Shown: piece by piece, positions 25,686-33,830 of the stretch
Numbering within the stretch: position 1 is the first letter of the stretch
How the letters are laid out: the number at the start of each line of letters is the position of its first letter
Source of the DNA: Palleronia rufa
GTDB lineage: Bacteria > Pseudomonadota > Alphaproteobacteria > Rhodobacterales > Rhodobacteraceae
Assembly (NCBI RefSeq): GCF_000743715.1
Contig: NZ_JQEY01000001.1
Location: 431,406 to 495,405, forward strand
Direction of reading: 5' to 3'
Length of the DNA stretch: 64,000 nt
Translations under genes and position numbers: made by a program
Notes under the pieces: generated by a model
Seen by the model: the letters and a program-made list of their open reading frames with translations, nothing else
Databases searched by the model: none
What the model was told of the DNA's origin: nothing

Positions 25686-26815
25686 GGCGGCGGGTTGCCC
25701 TGGGGCGGATAGAAGGCCAGTCCCACAAAGGTCTGGTTCAGGTGCCGGCCGCAGTATTGCTCGCCCAGGGTGTTCATGCCCAGCACGCGGTGGCGCCGGA
25801 AGATGGCCGAAACCTCGGATTCGAGCGCCTTCTGGCCGATCTCGATCCGCCGCAGGATACAGTCGAATCCCAGAACGAAATCCGGCTCTGCCCCGGTGCC
25901 GGTGCGCAGGTCCAGACCGGTTTCCAGCGCCGACACGATGCCCTGTCCGCGCCCCAGGGTCAGGATCTCCCCGTCGTCGATGGAGGCCAGGAAGGACAGC
26001 GCGTCGCCGTCCTCGACCGCGGCGACGGCGCGCACGAAATGCTGCGCGCCGTGGCGCACCAGGATCGGGTTGTCGGCAAAGACGCGCGGTCCGAGGTCGG
26101 CGGGGCGGCAGCCGATCAGGCGGGCGTATTCGGTGGCGGCGGGGGCGCCGTTAAGCTCTCGCACCAGGCGGCGCTCCGGGACGGCATCGGTGGCGACCAG
26201 ATCCTGCTCGGTCGGCAGGACATGGGTAAAGCCGGTGCCGAACACGCGCAGGTCGGTCTCGACCAGCAGGCACAGCGCCGCCCCGCCATGGAAGGCGCCT
26301 TCGTGGAACACCGCGCCGGTCGAGCCGCCGAACACCTCCGTGTCCCCCAGCGCCGAGGAGAGGGTCGAAATCAGCATCTCTTCCTTGCGCGCGGCCCCAT
26401 CGGCCAGGCAGATCGCCAGGCGCCGGGTGCCCTGGGCGCGGCGGAACGCGCGGTCGCGGGCCTGAACGGCGTCGGTCACCGCCTTGATGGACATGCGGTC
26501 GAGGTCGGGGATACGCAGGACGGCGGTCCGGAAATGCGCCCGCGGAAGGGCCAGAAGCGCCAGCGTGCCGGTCTCATACCCCAGCGGCGTGATCTGGCCG
26601 GGCGTCACCGCGCCCACCACGGGCACGCCTGGCAGCGCCGCCGGGACCGCGCGGGCCAGCGCGGCCGTGTCGGCGTTCAGAGGGGCCAGCATCAGGACGA
26701 GCCCCGCCGCGCCCGGGTCGAGCGCGGCGGCGGCCTCTGCCAGAGCGGCCTCCGGATCGGCGAGGCGCGAGGTCCCGCAGGCGATGAAACGCGGCCGCCG
26801 GGGCGCGTCGAGCAT
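25682..26815 (-). CDS. FIST-domain sensory protein
   Basis: 377-residue soluble protein with the FIST N region (GLVLMLAPLNADT, VPVVGAVTPGQITPLGY, then DTEVFGGSTG and FHGGAALCLLV) and FIST_C (PVxN-like ADNPILVRHGAQHFVRAVA, ILTLGRGQGIVSALE, LGFDCILRRIEIG, GMNTLGEQYCGRHLNQTFVGLAF). FIST domains are predicted small-molecule sensors in signalling proteins. It lies between the response regulator and the kinase genes, 5 bases after the first and overlapping the second, so all three are made together. It most likely feeds an input to the FlhS kinase. Ligand unknown. Confidence 0.88.
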   Translation of the reverse strand: MLDAPRRPRFIACGTSRLADPEAALAEAAAALDPGAAGLVLMLAPLNADTAALARAVPAALPGVPVVGAVTPGQITPLGYETGTLALLALPRAHFRTAVLRIPDLDRMSIKAVTDAVQARDRAFRRAQGTRRLAICLADGAARKEEMLISTLSSALGDTEVFGGSTGAVFHEGAFHGGAALCLLVETDLRVFGTGFTHVLPTEQDLVATDAVPERRLVRELNGAPAATEYARLIGCRPADLGPRVFADNPILVRHGAQHFVRAVAAVEDGDALSFLASIDDGEILTLGRGQGIVSALETGLDLRTGTGAEPDFVLGFDCILRRIEIGQKALESEVSAIFRRHRVLGMNTLGEQYCGRHLNQTFVGLAFYPPQGNPPP

Positions 26816-26820
26816 GTCCC

Positions 26821-27510
26821 TCAGCCCGCGGCGATGCGGGGCGGATCCTCATCCTCCCCGGCGGCGCGCGCCAGGACGGCCACCTGGGTGCGGGTCCGCA
26901 CGCCCAGCCGCCGCAGCAGCGCGGTCACATGCGCCTTGACCGACGCTTCTGCCAGCGACATCTCATAGGCGATCTGCTTGTTCGGCTTGCCGTCGCAGAT
27001 CAGCTTCATGATGCGGGCCTGCTGTCTGGTCAGCCCGGCGAGCCGCTCGGCCAGATCGCCGGCCTCCGCATCCTGCGGGGCGACGCGCGGCGCACCGGAG
27101 GTAAACACCCGTCCGTTCAGCACATGCGCCATGGCCGTGTGCAGCACATCGGCCGAATCCTCCTTGCGCATGAAACCGGCCGCCCCCTTGGCGATCAGAC
27201 GGGCGATGGTCTCTTCCGTCGCCCAGGCCGACACGACCAGGATCGGCAGGCCGGGTGCCGCGTCGCGGATCCGGTCGAAGGCCGACAGCTTTTCCGAATC
27301 GGGCAGGTTCAGGTCCAGCAGGATCAGCTGGTGCGGCGGGTCCCGGCCCAGCAGGTCGAGCGCGTCGGACACGTTTGTGGCGATGACGGTGCGGCAAGGA
27401 TCGCAGGCCTCTTCCACGGCAAGCGCAAGCGCCTCCGCGAACAGCGGATGATCGTCGACGATGAGAACGTCGCTGACGCCCCGCAACGTCGCCGTTGACG
27501 GATCATTCAT
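26821..27510 (-). CDS. flhR: NarL/LuxR-type response regulator, FlhR-like
   Basis: 229-residue two-domain regulator. Receiver domain: acidic pair in LIVDDHP, phospho-accepting D66 in LLDLNLPDS, Thr/Ser and Lys in VVSAWATEE and GFMRKED. Output: LuxR helix-turn-helix in LTRQQARIMKLICDGKPNKQIAYEMSLAEASVKAHVTALLRRL-type sequence near residues 155-205. Together with FlhS it resembles the Paracoccus FlhSR system that activates formaldehyde dehydrogenase and methanol oxidation genes. Start at MNDPSTATLRG, after GGAGGAA. It is 69 bases downstream of the mxaA/batD-like gene, so it may be co-transcribed with the moxR operon or use its own promoter. Confidence 0.85.
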   Translation of the reverse strand: MNDPSTATLRGVSDVLIVDDHPLFAEALALAVEEACDPCRTVIATNVSDALDLLGRDPPHQLILLDLNLPDSEKLSAFDRIRDAAPGLPILVVSAWATEETIARLIAKGAAGFMRKEDSADVLHTAMAHVLNGRVFTSGAPRVAPQDAEAGDLAERLAGLTRQQARIMKLICDGKPNKQIAYEMSLAEASVKAHVTALLRRLGVRTRTQVAVLARAAGEDEDPPRIAAG

Positions 27511-27579
27511 GTCGAGTTCCTCCCGCGGACAGGTTACGCTGATCCGCCCGGGCTTCAAGCTTCGAGGTGTCGCATCGCG

Positions 27580-28761
27580 TCAGATGTCCGGCGCCACGGA
27601 CCGTTCCCGCGCGGCCAGGTCCAGATCGACCGGGTCCGGGCGGGCCGCGAAAAGGTGCCGGTCGAGCCGTGCCAGTCCCGGCGGCGGGGCCAGGCCGTCG
27701 GCCTTCGCCCGCGCCGCCAGTGCGCGGCGCAACCCCCGGGCGTCCCGGTCGCGAAGCGCGCGCACGATGCCGCGCTCAAGCGGATCGAGCCGCGGAATGC
27801 GGCGCCGCGCGGCGGCCAGCGACAGTCCCGTCGCGGGCCAGAGCGCATAGAGCCCCGCAGCCATGGCCACAAGCGCCGCGAGCGCCGTCGGCAGGCCCGA
27901 CAGCCGCGCCGGCCCCTGCGCCGCCGCCGGCGCGTCCGGGGCCGGTTCCGCGGCGTCGTAGGCGATCCGCTGGGCAGAGATCACCACATCGTGAAACTGC
28001 CCCGTCGCGGTGTCGAAATACCGCAGGTCGATGGGCTCGACGATGGCGGAGACGGCGTTGGTCGGCTGGATCGTCCAGCGCCAGAAGGCGATGGTCACCG
28101 GCCCCTCCGGCGACAGTTCGACCAGCCGCGCCTCTGGATGGGGGTAGATCATCGCCGAGGGCGAGGTCAGTTCCGGCATCTCGGGGATCATGTCCGGCGA
28201 GGCGCCCACGGCCTCCAGCCGGATCACCCGCAGCACGCCCTCCCCCGGCGCCAGCTGGTCCGGCGGGTTGGACCAGCTATCGGAGATTTTCAGGTCGCGC
28301 ACGGGAAACCACCAATCCTCTCCCGCCGATGCCGGGTCCACGTCCAGCGTCAGGGGCGCGGAGGCGACGGCATGGGCGAACCAGTCGTCGGATTCGTCGG
28401 TCAGGGTCAGCTCATGGACGAACGGCCCGATGGTGACCGGCCCGGAGGCGTTGGGATAGAGCGCGATCCGGCGCTTGAAGTTCTTGACCCGCTTGCCGCG
28501 CTCCGTGGTCTCATACCACTGGTCCTCACCCAGCTGGAACCAGTTGAAACCGTCCAGACCGGGCTGCGTCAGGCTTTCCAGGGTGATATGCCGCCGGTAG
28601 GTGCCGTGGACGGTCAGCAGCACCAGCGCGCCCTCGATCACCGGGCGATCGGGATATTCCAGCCTAACCGACAGGGTCAGCTCACCGGGTTTCACGTCCC
28701 GGGTCTGGGCAGCGGCGAGCGTCGGCGCCAGCAGCAGGAGCGCAAGGAGCAGGACCCTCAT
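27580..28761 (-). CDS. BatD/MxaA-like exported membrane protein
   Basis: 393-residue protein: signal peptide (MRVLLLALLLLAPTLAAAQ), an extracytoplasmic beta-sandwich region (VLLTVHGTYRRHITLESLTQPGL and GPVTIGPFVHELTL resemble BatD repeats), one transmembrane helix near residue 310 (LPTALAALVAMAAGLYAL) and a 70-residue cytoplasmic tail. It is the last gene of the moxR-type operon and ATGA-coupled to the gene before it. In methylotrophs the corresponding MxaA is needed for metal insertion into methanol dehydrogenase; BatD has a similar place in aerotolerance operons. The sequence alone does not decide between the two names. Confidence 0.7.
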   Translation of the reverse strand: MRVLLLALLLLAPTLAAAQTRDVKPGELTLSVRLEYPDRPVIEGALVLLTVHGTYRRHITLESLTQPGLDGFNWFQLGEDQWYETTERGKRVKNFKRRIALYPNASGPVTIGPFVHELTLTDESDDWFAHAVASAPLTLDVDPASAGEDWWFPVRDLKISDSWSNPPDQLAPGEGVLRVIRLEAVGASPDMIPEMPELTSPSAMIYPHPEARLVELSPEGPVTIAFWRWTIQPTNAVSAIVEPIDLRYFDTATGQFHDVVISAQRIAYDAAEPAPDAPAAAQGPARLSGLPTALAALVAMAAGLYALWPATGLSLAAARRRIPRLDPLERGIVRALRDRDARGLRRALAARAKADGLAPPPGLARLDRHLFAARPDPVDLDLAARERSVAPDI

Positions 28762-29441
28762 TCCGGGTCCTTTGGCGGCGGGGGGGACAGGCCGGCCTTT
28801 TGCCGCGCCTTGTGCTCGAAGGCGATGCGCGCCCCCAGATAGGCGCCCGGCACATCGTCCAGCGTGGCCAGCCAGCGCGGTGTCGCGGCCATGAACCGGT
28901 CGTCGAACACCCGGCGGACGCCCAGCCGGCCGCGGCTGGCGACTTCGGGCAGGTCGATGGAGGCGCCCGCGTTCCGCGCCTCGTCCCCCGTCGAGGTCGC
29001 CCGGCCGCTGCCTTTCCCGACCGAGGCGGCGACGGTCGGGCCGTCCTTCGACGTGTTCGCCCAGGAGACGACGGCATCCGGGGCGAGTTCGAGACCGGCA
29101 TAGAAGGCGGCGACCAGGTCGAAGGCGGCGGCGGCATCCCGGTCGCCCCCGGCGCGGGCAAGGTCGAGCGCCTCCAGCGCCGCCGCGTAGCGCCCCGTCC
29201 GGGCCAGCGCCAGGCCCTCTCCATAGCGGTCCCCCGCCGCCGCGAACGCCTCTGCCGCGGCGGCGTGGCGGCCGGCCCGCATCAGCGCGGCGCCGCGCCA
29301 GGCCGGATCGGCGAACAGCGCCGCCGCGGCCCCCGGCGCGCCTGCGGTCATGGCAAGCCGTGCCGCCGGCGCCAGGCCCCCCAGGGCCAGCGACAGCGCC
29401 AGGGCCAGTGTGCCCAGTCCGAGCAGGACCGCGACCCTCAT
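28758..29441 (-). CDS. mxaK: MxaK-like periplasmic protein
   Basis: 227-residue protein with one N-terminal hydrophobic anchor (MRVAVLLGLGTLALALSLALGG) and an Ala-rich helical repeat region (PAWRGAALMRAGRHAAAAEAFAAAG, LARTGRYAAALEALDLARAG) that reads like TPR helices. The C-terminal half (LPEVASRGRLGVRRVFDDRF, LATLDDVPGAYLGARI) is specific to MxaK-like proteins of methanol oxidation clusters. Its start overlaps the vWA gene stop and its stop overlaps the following start, both as ATGA. Role in assembling a metal-dependent quinoprotein is inferred from gene order and the MxaK literature. Confidence 0.65.
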   Translation of the reverse strand: MRVAVLLGLGTLALALSLALGGLAPAARLAMTAGAPGAAAALFADPAWRGAALMRAGRHAAAAEAFAAAGDRYGEGLALARTGRYAAALEALDLARAGGDRDAAAAFDLVAAFYAGLELAPDAVVSWANTSKDGPTVAASVGKGSGRATSTGDEARNAGASIDLPEVASRGRLGVRRVFDDRFMAATPRWLATLDDVPGAYLGARIAFEHKARQKAGLSPPPPKDPE

Positions 29442-30322
29442 GCCGGTCTCCTCGGAAAGGCCAGCAGCAGGGCAACCAGCGCCAGCGCGATGAGCCAGCG
29501 GCCAAGGTCGGTCCGGAACAGCAGCGGATAGTCCTGCCGGACCAGCGCGCCGGGCCGCCCCTCCGCCAGCCATCGGACCAGGTCGCGCGGCGCGCCGGCC
29601 GCGAAGGCCGCGCCGCCGGCGGCCCTGGCGATGGCCTGGATCTCTGGCGTGAGCTCCGGCGCGACGACGGCGACGCGGGTGCCCGCGGGCAAGCGGGCGA
29701 GCCGGTCCAGCACCGGTGCGCCGCCGGTGTCGGTCATCAGGACCACATCCGCCGACAGCACCTGCGCCTCCGCCAGCATGCCGGCCGCAAGGGCAAGGCC
29801 GCGCTCCGGGCGGCTGCCGGGATCGGGGACGGTGTCCGCGTCGATCAGCGTCAGCGTCTGGCTCAGCTCCCGCCGCTCCGCCGTGATGTCGGTCGCCACA
29901 TAGGCGTCTCCGGCGAAGACCACGATCCCCGCCGGGCGCGACCCGAGCGATGCAAGCACCGCCTGCCCCGTCGCCTGGATCCCGGGCCAGGCGGGGCCTC
30001 CGGCCAGCGAGGGCGACGCGTCCACCACCAGCATCACCGCGTCGAGATTGCGGAACGCCGCCCGGTCGCGCCGCTCGACCGACGGTCCGGCCAGGCCCAG
30101 AACGATGAGTGCGATGGCCACAGGCAGGGCGACCGGACGCGCCCGGCCGGTCCCCGGGTCCACCCGGCCCAGCGCGCGCAGGGCGGCGATCCTGTCCGCG
30201 CCCAGCGCCCCGGGCCACCCCCCCAGCGCGCCCTCCCGGTGCCAGAGCCACCAGCCGAAGGCGGCGACCGGCGGCAGGGCCAGCAACCACAGCGGCCGCA
30301 GGAAGGTCAGATCGAGGCTCAC
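29438..30322 (-). CDS. mxaL: MxaL-like von Willebrand factor A protein
   Basis: 294-residue membrane-anchored vWA protein. Two hydrophobic helices at the N-terminus (PLWLLALPPVAAFGWWLW and VALPVAIALIVLGLAG) precede a vWA domain whose metal-ion site reads VVDASPSLAGG, with the later Asp in LMTDTGGAP; a C-terminal helix (LIALALVALLLAF) closes the protein. Paired vWA proteins beside MoxR and DUF58 are typical of mxa and bat operons. The GTG start at 30322 is chosen because GGAGG stands 7 bases upstream and the family sequence begins there. The region between this gene and mxaC is discussed under the candidate ORF at 30319-30627. Confidence 0.75.
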   Translation of the reverse strand: MSLDLTFLRPLWLLALPPVAAFGWWLWHREGALGGWPGALGADRIAALRALGRVDPGTGRARPVALPVAIALIVLGLAGPSVERRDRAAFRNLDAVMLVVDASPSLAGGPAWPGIQATGQAVLASLGSRPAGIVVFAGDAYVATDITAERRELSQTLTLIDADTVPDPGSRPERGLALAAGMLAEAQVLSADVVLMTDTGGAPVLDRLARLPAGTRVAVVAPELTPEIQAIARAAGGAAFAAGAPRDLVRWLAEGRPGALVRQDYPLLFRTDLGRWLIALALVALLLAFPRRPA

Positions 30323-30627
30323 CGCGCCACCTCCCCCTTGCGGGCGGGTTCGCCGGTATCGGACGCGGCGCCGCGCGGATGCCCGCCACGGCGACATCCG
30401 GCGGCGGCAGCGGGGAGAGCGGCGGAGCCGCACCGCAGGGGACACGGACAGGCCAGATGCGGGCACGGCGGCATCGGGCCGACGGGGATGCGACGGGGAC
30501 AGCGCGCGGGGCGAACGGCCGCCGGCCGGGGAGCGGCAGGCCGGCGGCGCGCGCAACCCGGCCGCAGCGGAGCACGGCCCCGAGGCGGACCCGCATGCCG
30601 GGTCCATCGGGCGCACGGACGGGTCAT
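30319..30627 (-). CDS. Candidate small Cys/Pro/Arg-rich ORF between mxaC and mxaL
   Basis: A 102-codon frame that would fill the only gap in an otherwise gapless operon. Its ATG overlaps the mxaC stop (ATGA) and its TGA overlaps the mxaL GTG (GTGA), the same coupling the other genes use. The product would be extremely rich in Pro and Arg with eight cysteines, four in CPHLACPCPLRC. Against it: hand count of codon positions gives more G+C at position 2 (about 83%) than at position 3 (about 76%), unlike real genes here, and all three minus-strand frames are open. It may be a non-coding spacer or decayed gene. Confidence 0.25.
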   Translation of the reverse strand: MTRPCARWTRHAGPPRGRAPLRPGCARRRPAAPRPAAVRPARCPRRIPVGPMPPCPHLACPCPLRCGSAALPAAAAGCRRGGHPRGAASDTGEPARKGEVAR

Positions 30628-31583
30628 GCCTGCGCCTCCCCCCGCCAGCCGAGCCAGAGGCAGGTCAGCGTGCCAAGGAGCGCCGGCCAGAGCCAGAGCG
30701 GGCGGAACACCTCTGCCGCCAGCCCGTCCCCGGCGGTGGGCTCCAGCCGGTCCAGCGCCTCCGCGACAGTCTCCAGATCCCCCAGCGTGCGTACGCGGAA
30801 CGCCTCGCCGCCGGAAATCTCGGCGACCGAGCGCAGGGTCGCCGCATCCACCACGCCACGCTCGCCCGCCTCCGCGCCGGCGACGTCGCGCGGCCCGAGC
30901 GCGATGGTATGGACCCGCACGCCCATGGACGCGGCCAGTTCCGCCACCCCGCGCGGGTTCGTGGCGCCCGCGTTGTTCACCCCGTCCGACAGCAGCACGA
31001 CGACGCGGGTCCGCGCGTCGGACCGCGCCAACCGCTTGAGCGCCAGGCCCAGCCCGTCGGAGATGTTGGTGGCGCGGCCGGAAATCCCGATCTCGGCGGT
31101 TTCGATACGGCGGGCGACCGCCTCCGTGTCGAAGGTGAAGGGGGCGGCGTAATAGGCCTCCGACCCGAAGAGGATCAGCGCAAGGCGGTCCCCGGCCCGG
31201 CGGCGGGCGAATTCGGCGCCGACGCGCTTGACCGCGTCGAGCCGGGTCATCGGCGCACCGTCCAGGGCGAAATCGTCCCTGACCATCGAGCCGGACAGAT
31301 CGAGGGAAATCGCAAGGTCCCGGCCGGAGACCGGCAGCGCGTCCACCGGGACAAGCTGGCGCGGACCGGCCAGCGCCAGGACCAGGCACGCCCAGGCGAG
31401 CCACCAGCCCGCCTGGCCCCGGGTCCGCCCCGCGCGCGACGGCGCGGCGCGGTCCAGCAGCGCGGCGGCGGTGCCGGCGGGCAGGATCAGCGCCGCCCCC
31501 CGCCCGGCCCGGCGCGGCAAGAGCCGCGCCAGAAGCGGCACCGGCAGGGCCAGCAGCGCCAGCGGCGTGGCAAGGTCGATCAT
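30624..31583 (-). CDS. mxaC: MxaC-like von Willebrand factor A protein
   Basis: 319-residue membrane-bound vWA protein. N-terminal helices (PLALLALPVPLLARLLP and WWLAWACLVLALAG) lead to a vWA domain with a complete metal-ion-dependent adhesion site: SLDLSGSMVRDD, the Thr in GRATNISDGLGLA and the Asp in VVLLSDGVNNAG. A C-terminal helix (LWLWPALLGTLTCLWLGW) anchors it again. It matches BatA/BatB and MxaC. In mxa clusters these proteins work with the MoxR ATPase in metal loading of methanol dehydrogenase. ATGA-coupled to the DUF4381 gene upstream. Confidence 0.82.
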   Translation of the reverse strand: MIDLATPLALLALPVPLLARLLPRRAGRGAALILPAGTAAALLDRAAPSRAGRTRGQAGWWLAWACLVLALAGPRQLVPVDALPVSGRDLAISLDLSGSMVRDDFALDGAPMTRLDAVKRVGAEFARRRAGDRLALILFGSEAYYAAPFTFDTEAVARRIETAEIGISGRATNISDGLGLALKRLARSDARTRVVVLLSDGVNNAGATNPRGVAELAASMGVRVHTIALGPRDVAGAEAGERGVVDAATLRSVAEISGGEAFRVRTLGDLETVAEALDRLEPTAGDGLAAEVFRPLWLWPALLGTLTCLWLGWRGEAQA

Positions 31584-31912
31584 CGGGAGAGAGACCTGCG
31601 CAACGTCGCCTCGTCCGGCATCCCGCCGGGCCGGTAGAGGCCGGACGTCAGGGCGGCGTACCGCTCTGGATGGGCGCGCTTGAGACGGTGCAGGAGCAGC
31701 AGGCGGCGGTCGTCCGCCCCCGCGGGTTCGGGACGGGGCCGAACGGCGGGACGCCGCGCGAAACGGACGGCCGCGCCGATCAGGGCGGCCGCGAGAAGCC
31801 CGATGGCAAGGCCCAGCAGCAGGTCCGCCGCCAGCCCGCCCGCCGCCTCCGCCGGCAGGCGCGGGTCCGGGAGAGCGGAGAGAAGCGCGGCCTCGGTCAG
31901 CGCGCGGTCCAT
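31580..31912 (-). CDS. DUF4381-like small membrane protein
   Basis: 110-residue protein with one transmembrane helix (LAADLLLGLAIGLLAAALIGAAVRF) followed by a basic cytoplasmic tail containing LLLLHRLKRAHPERYAALTSGLYRPGG, the recognisable part of DUF4381 proteins that sit between DUF58 and vWA genes in moxR operons. Function unknown; probably an assembly or anchoring partner of the MoxR-vWA machinery. One base separates it from the DUF58 gene and its stop overlaps mxaC (ATGA). Confidence 0.7.
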   Translation of the reverse strand: MDRALTEAALLSALPDPRLPAEAAGGLAADLLLGLAIGLLAAALIGAAVRFARRPAVRPRPEPAGADDRRLLLLHRLKRAHPERYAALTSGLYRPGGMPDEATLRRSLSR

Positions 31913-31913
31913 G

Positions 31914-32798
31914 TCAGCGGTCCCCGCCCAGCGCCAGGTCGCGCGCCAGGCCCTCGGTCGTCGTATCGGCGGAGAGGTGGCGGACCGGATGCCCTTCCAG
32001 CGTGGGCTCTGCGGCGGGGACGGGCGCCGCGCCTAGGTTGACCCGGCGCCGGAGCGGTCCGGCGCGGATCGGGTAGGCACCGGCGGGCAACCTGTCGCTG
32101 CCGTCGCGGATATGGATCAGATCGAGACTGCGCCGCTGCGCGAGGCGGTCGAACAGGGGGCCCAGCCCTTCACCACGCGCCTCGAAGCTGGAGGCCAGGA
32201 CGACCTCGCTTCCGGTCGGGGCCAGCCGGTCGAGCGGGGCCAGCGCCGTGGCCAGGGGCGGGTCCGTCCGGCGGCCCCGGGCGGCGCCCCGGAGTGCCGC
32301 GCGGTGGGCCGCGACAAGCGCGCCGATCACCTCGACCATGCCGCGGCGCCGGCCGCGGAACGGCAGCGCCACCGGCCCCTCGGCGCCCGCGACGAACAGA
32401 GCGACCCGCCCGCCCGTCGCCACGGCCTCCCAGCCGATCAGGGTCAGAACCTCTGCCGCGGCCACCGAACACAGCGCCCGGCCCGTCCCCCAGAGCATGG
32501 CGGGCCGCATGTCGGCGACCAGCAGCGTCAGCCGGTCGCGCTCCTGCTGGAAGGTGCGCACATGGGGCCGCCCGGTACGCGCCGTGGCGCTGCGGTCCAG
32601 GTGGCGCACATCGTCGCCGGGCTGATAGGCGCGGATGTCGGCCAGTTCCAGCCCCTGCCCGCGCCGCCGCGTGGCGAAACCGCCGGGAAGCGACGACAGC
32701 CGGCGGTCCCGTCCCCGGTGGCGCAGGGCCAGGAATTCCGCCCCGATGAGCGCATCGGCATCGAGCGCGACGCCGGGCGCCTCCAATACCGCGCTCAC
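31914..32798 (-). CDS. mxaS: MxaS-like DUF58 protein
   Basis: 294-residue DUF58 protein. The diagnostic block is present as GLELADIRAYQPGDDVRHLDRSATARTGRPHVRTFQQERD-type sequence around residues 50-95, followed by a vWA-like fold (LTLLVADMRPAMLWG, ALFVAGAEG). DUF58 proteins accompany MoxR ATPases; MxaS is the methanol dehydrogenase version. No transmembrane helix. The GTG start at 32798 overlaps the moxR stop (GTGA), which decides it over the longer upstream frame. Confidence 0.8.
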   Translation of the reverse strand: MSAVLEAPGVALDADALIGAEFLALRHRGRDRRLSSLPGGFATRRRGQGLELADIRAYQPGDDVRHLDRSATARTGRPHVRTFQQERDRLTLLVADMRPAMLWGTGRALCSVAAAEVLTLIGWEAVATGGRVALFVAGAEGPVALPFRGRRRGMVEVIGALVAAHRAALRGAARGRRTDPPLATALAPLDRLAPTGSEVVLASSFEARGEGLGPLFDRLAQRRSLDLIHIRDGSDRLPAGAYPIRAGPLRRRVNLGAAPVPAAEPTLEGHPVRHLSADTTTEGLARDLALGGDR

Positions 32799-33766
32799 AG
32801 CGGCTCCACCCGGTCGAGCAGGTCCGCGACGATGGCGCGCGCCGTGCGCCCTTCGCTGACCGCCCGCCATGTCGGGACCATGCGGTGGGCCAGCGCCTCG
32901 ACGGCCAGGTCCGCGACATCCTGCGGCACCGCGTGGTCGCGCCCGCTGAGCCAGGCCATCGCCCGCGCCCCCGATGCGAGGGCCAGGGAGCCGCGGGGCG
33001 AGACCGCGTGCTCGATCTCAACCGCGAACGTGCCGGCGCGCGTCGCCCCCACCAGCCGCACGATATAGTCCTTGAGGGCCGGGGCGATATGGACGCGGGC
33101 GATCGCGGACCGGGCCTGGCGCACCACGTCCATGGGCAGGACCGCGAGGGCGGAGACCTCGCCCCGCGCTTCGGCCTCGACCAGATCGAGGATGCGCCGC
33201 TCTGTCGCCATGTCGGGAAGGTCGACGACCACGTGAAGCATGAAGCGGTCGAGCTGCGCCTCCGGCAAGGGGAAGGTGCCGTCATGCTCGATCGGGTTCT
33301 GGGTCGCGACGACAAGGAACGGGTCCGGCAGGGCATGCGTCTCGGCGCCGCTGGTGACCTGGCTCTCGGCCATCGCCTCCAGCAGGGCGGATTGCACCTT
33401 GGGCGGCGCGCGGTTGATCTCATCGACCAGCACAAGGTTGTGAAAGACCGGGCCGGGCACGAAGTCGAACGTGCCGGTTTCCGGGCGCCAGACGGGTGTG
33501 CCGGTGAGGTCCGCGGGCAGCAGGTCCGGCGTGCACTGGATGCGGGCGAAGCTGCCGTCCACGGCAGCGGCAAGGTGTTTGACCGCGCGGGTCTTGGCCA
33601 GGCCCGGCGCCCCTTCGACCAGCAGGTGCCCGCCGGTCAGAAGGCCGATGAGCAACCTCTCGATCAGCGGACCGCGCCCGATCAGGTCGCGGCCCAGCGT
33701 GTCGGACAGATCGGTGAGGGCCCGCAGCGGGTCGGCGGCTTCGGGAAGCGGGGCGGCGGCGTCCAT
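32795..33766 (-). CDS. mxaR: MoxR-family AAA+ ATPase (MxaR-like)
   Basis: 323-residue AAA+ ATPase. Walker A is EGAPGLAKT, Walker B VLVDEINRAPPKVQSALLEAMAE, sensor 1 VVATQNPIEHDG and the lid domain ends with DLAVEALAHRMVP. This is the MoxR subfamily, chaperone-like ATPases that act with vWA proteins on metal cofactor insertion. It is the first gene of the minus-strand operon moxR-DUF58-DUF4381-vWA-vWA-mxaK-mxaA/batD-like. The upstream 64-base gap to the DUF2927-like gene leaves little room for a promoter, though that gene could also be part of the transcript. Confidence 0.9.
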   Translation of the reverse strand: MDAAAPLPEAADPLRALTDLSDTLGRDLIGRGPLIERLLIGLLTGGHLLVEGAPGLAKTRAVKHLAAAVDGSFARIQCTPDLLPADLTGTPVWRPETGTFDFVPGPVFHNLVLVDEINRAPPKVQSALLEAMAESQVTSGAETHALPDPFLVVATQNPIEHDGTFPLPEAQLDRFMLHVVVDLPDMATERRILDLVEAEARGEVSALAVLPMDVVRQARSAIARVHIAPALKDYIVRLVGATRAGTFAVEIEHAVSPRGSLALASGARAMAWLSGRDHAVPQDVADLAVEALAHRMVPTWRAVSEGRTARAIVADLLDRVEPL

Positions 33767-33830
33767 GTCGGCTCCGATCTGTCGGTCGGGCCGAGCCTAG
33801 CTGGGCCGTGGAGCGGCCGGAACATCTTCC

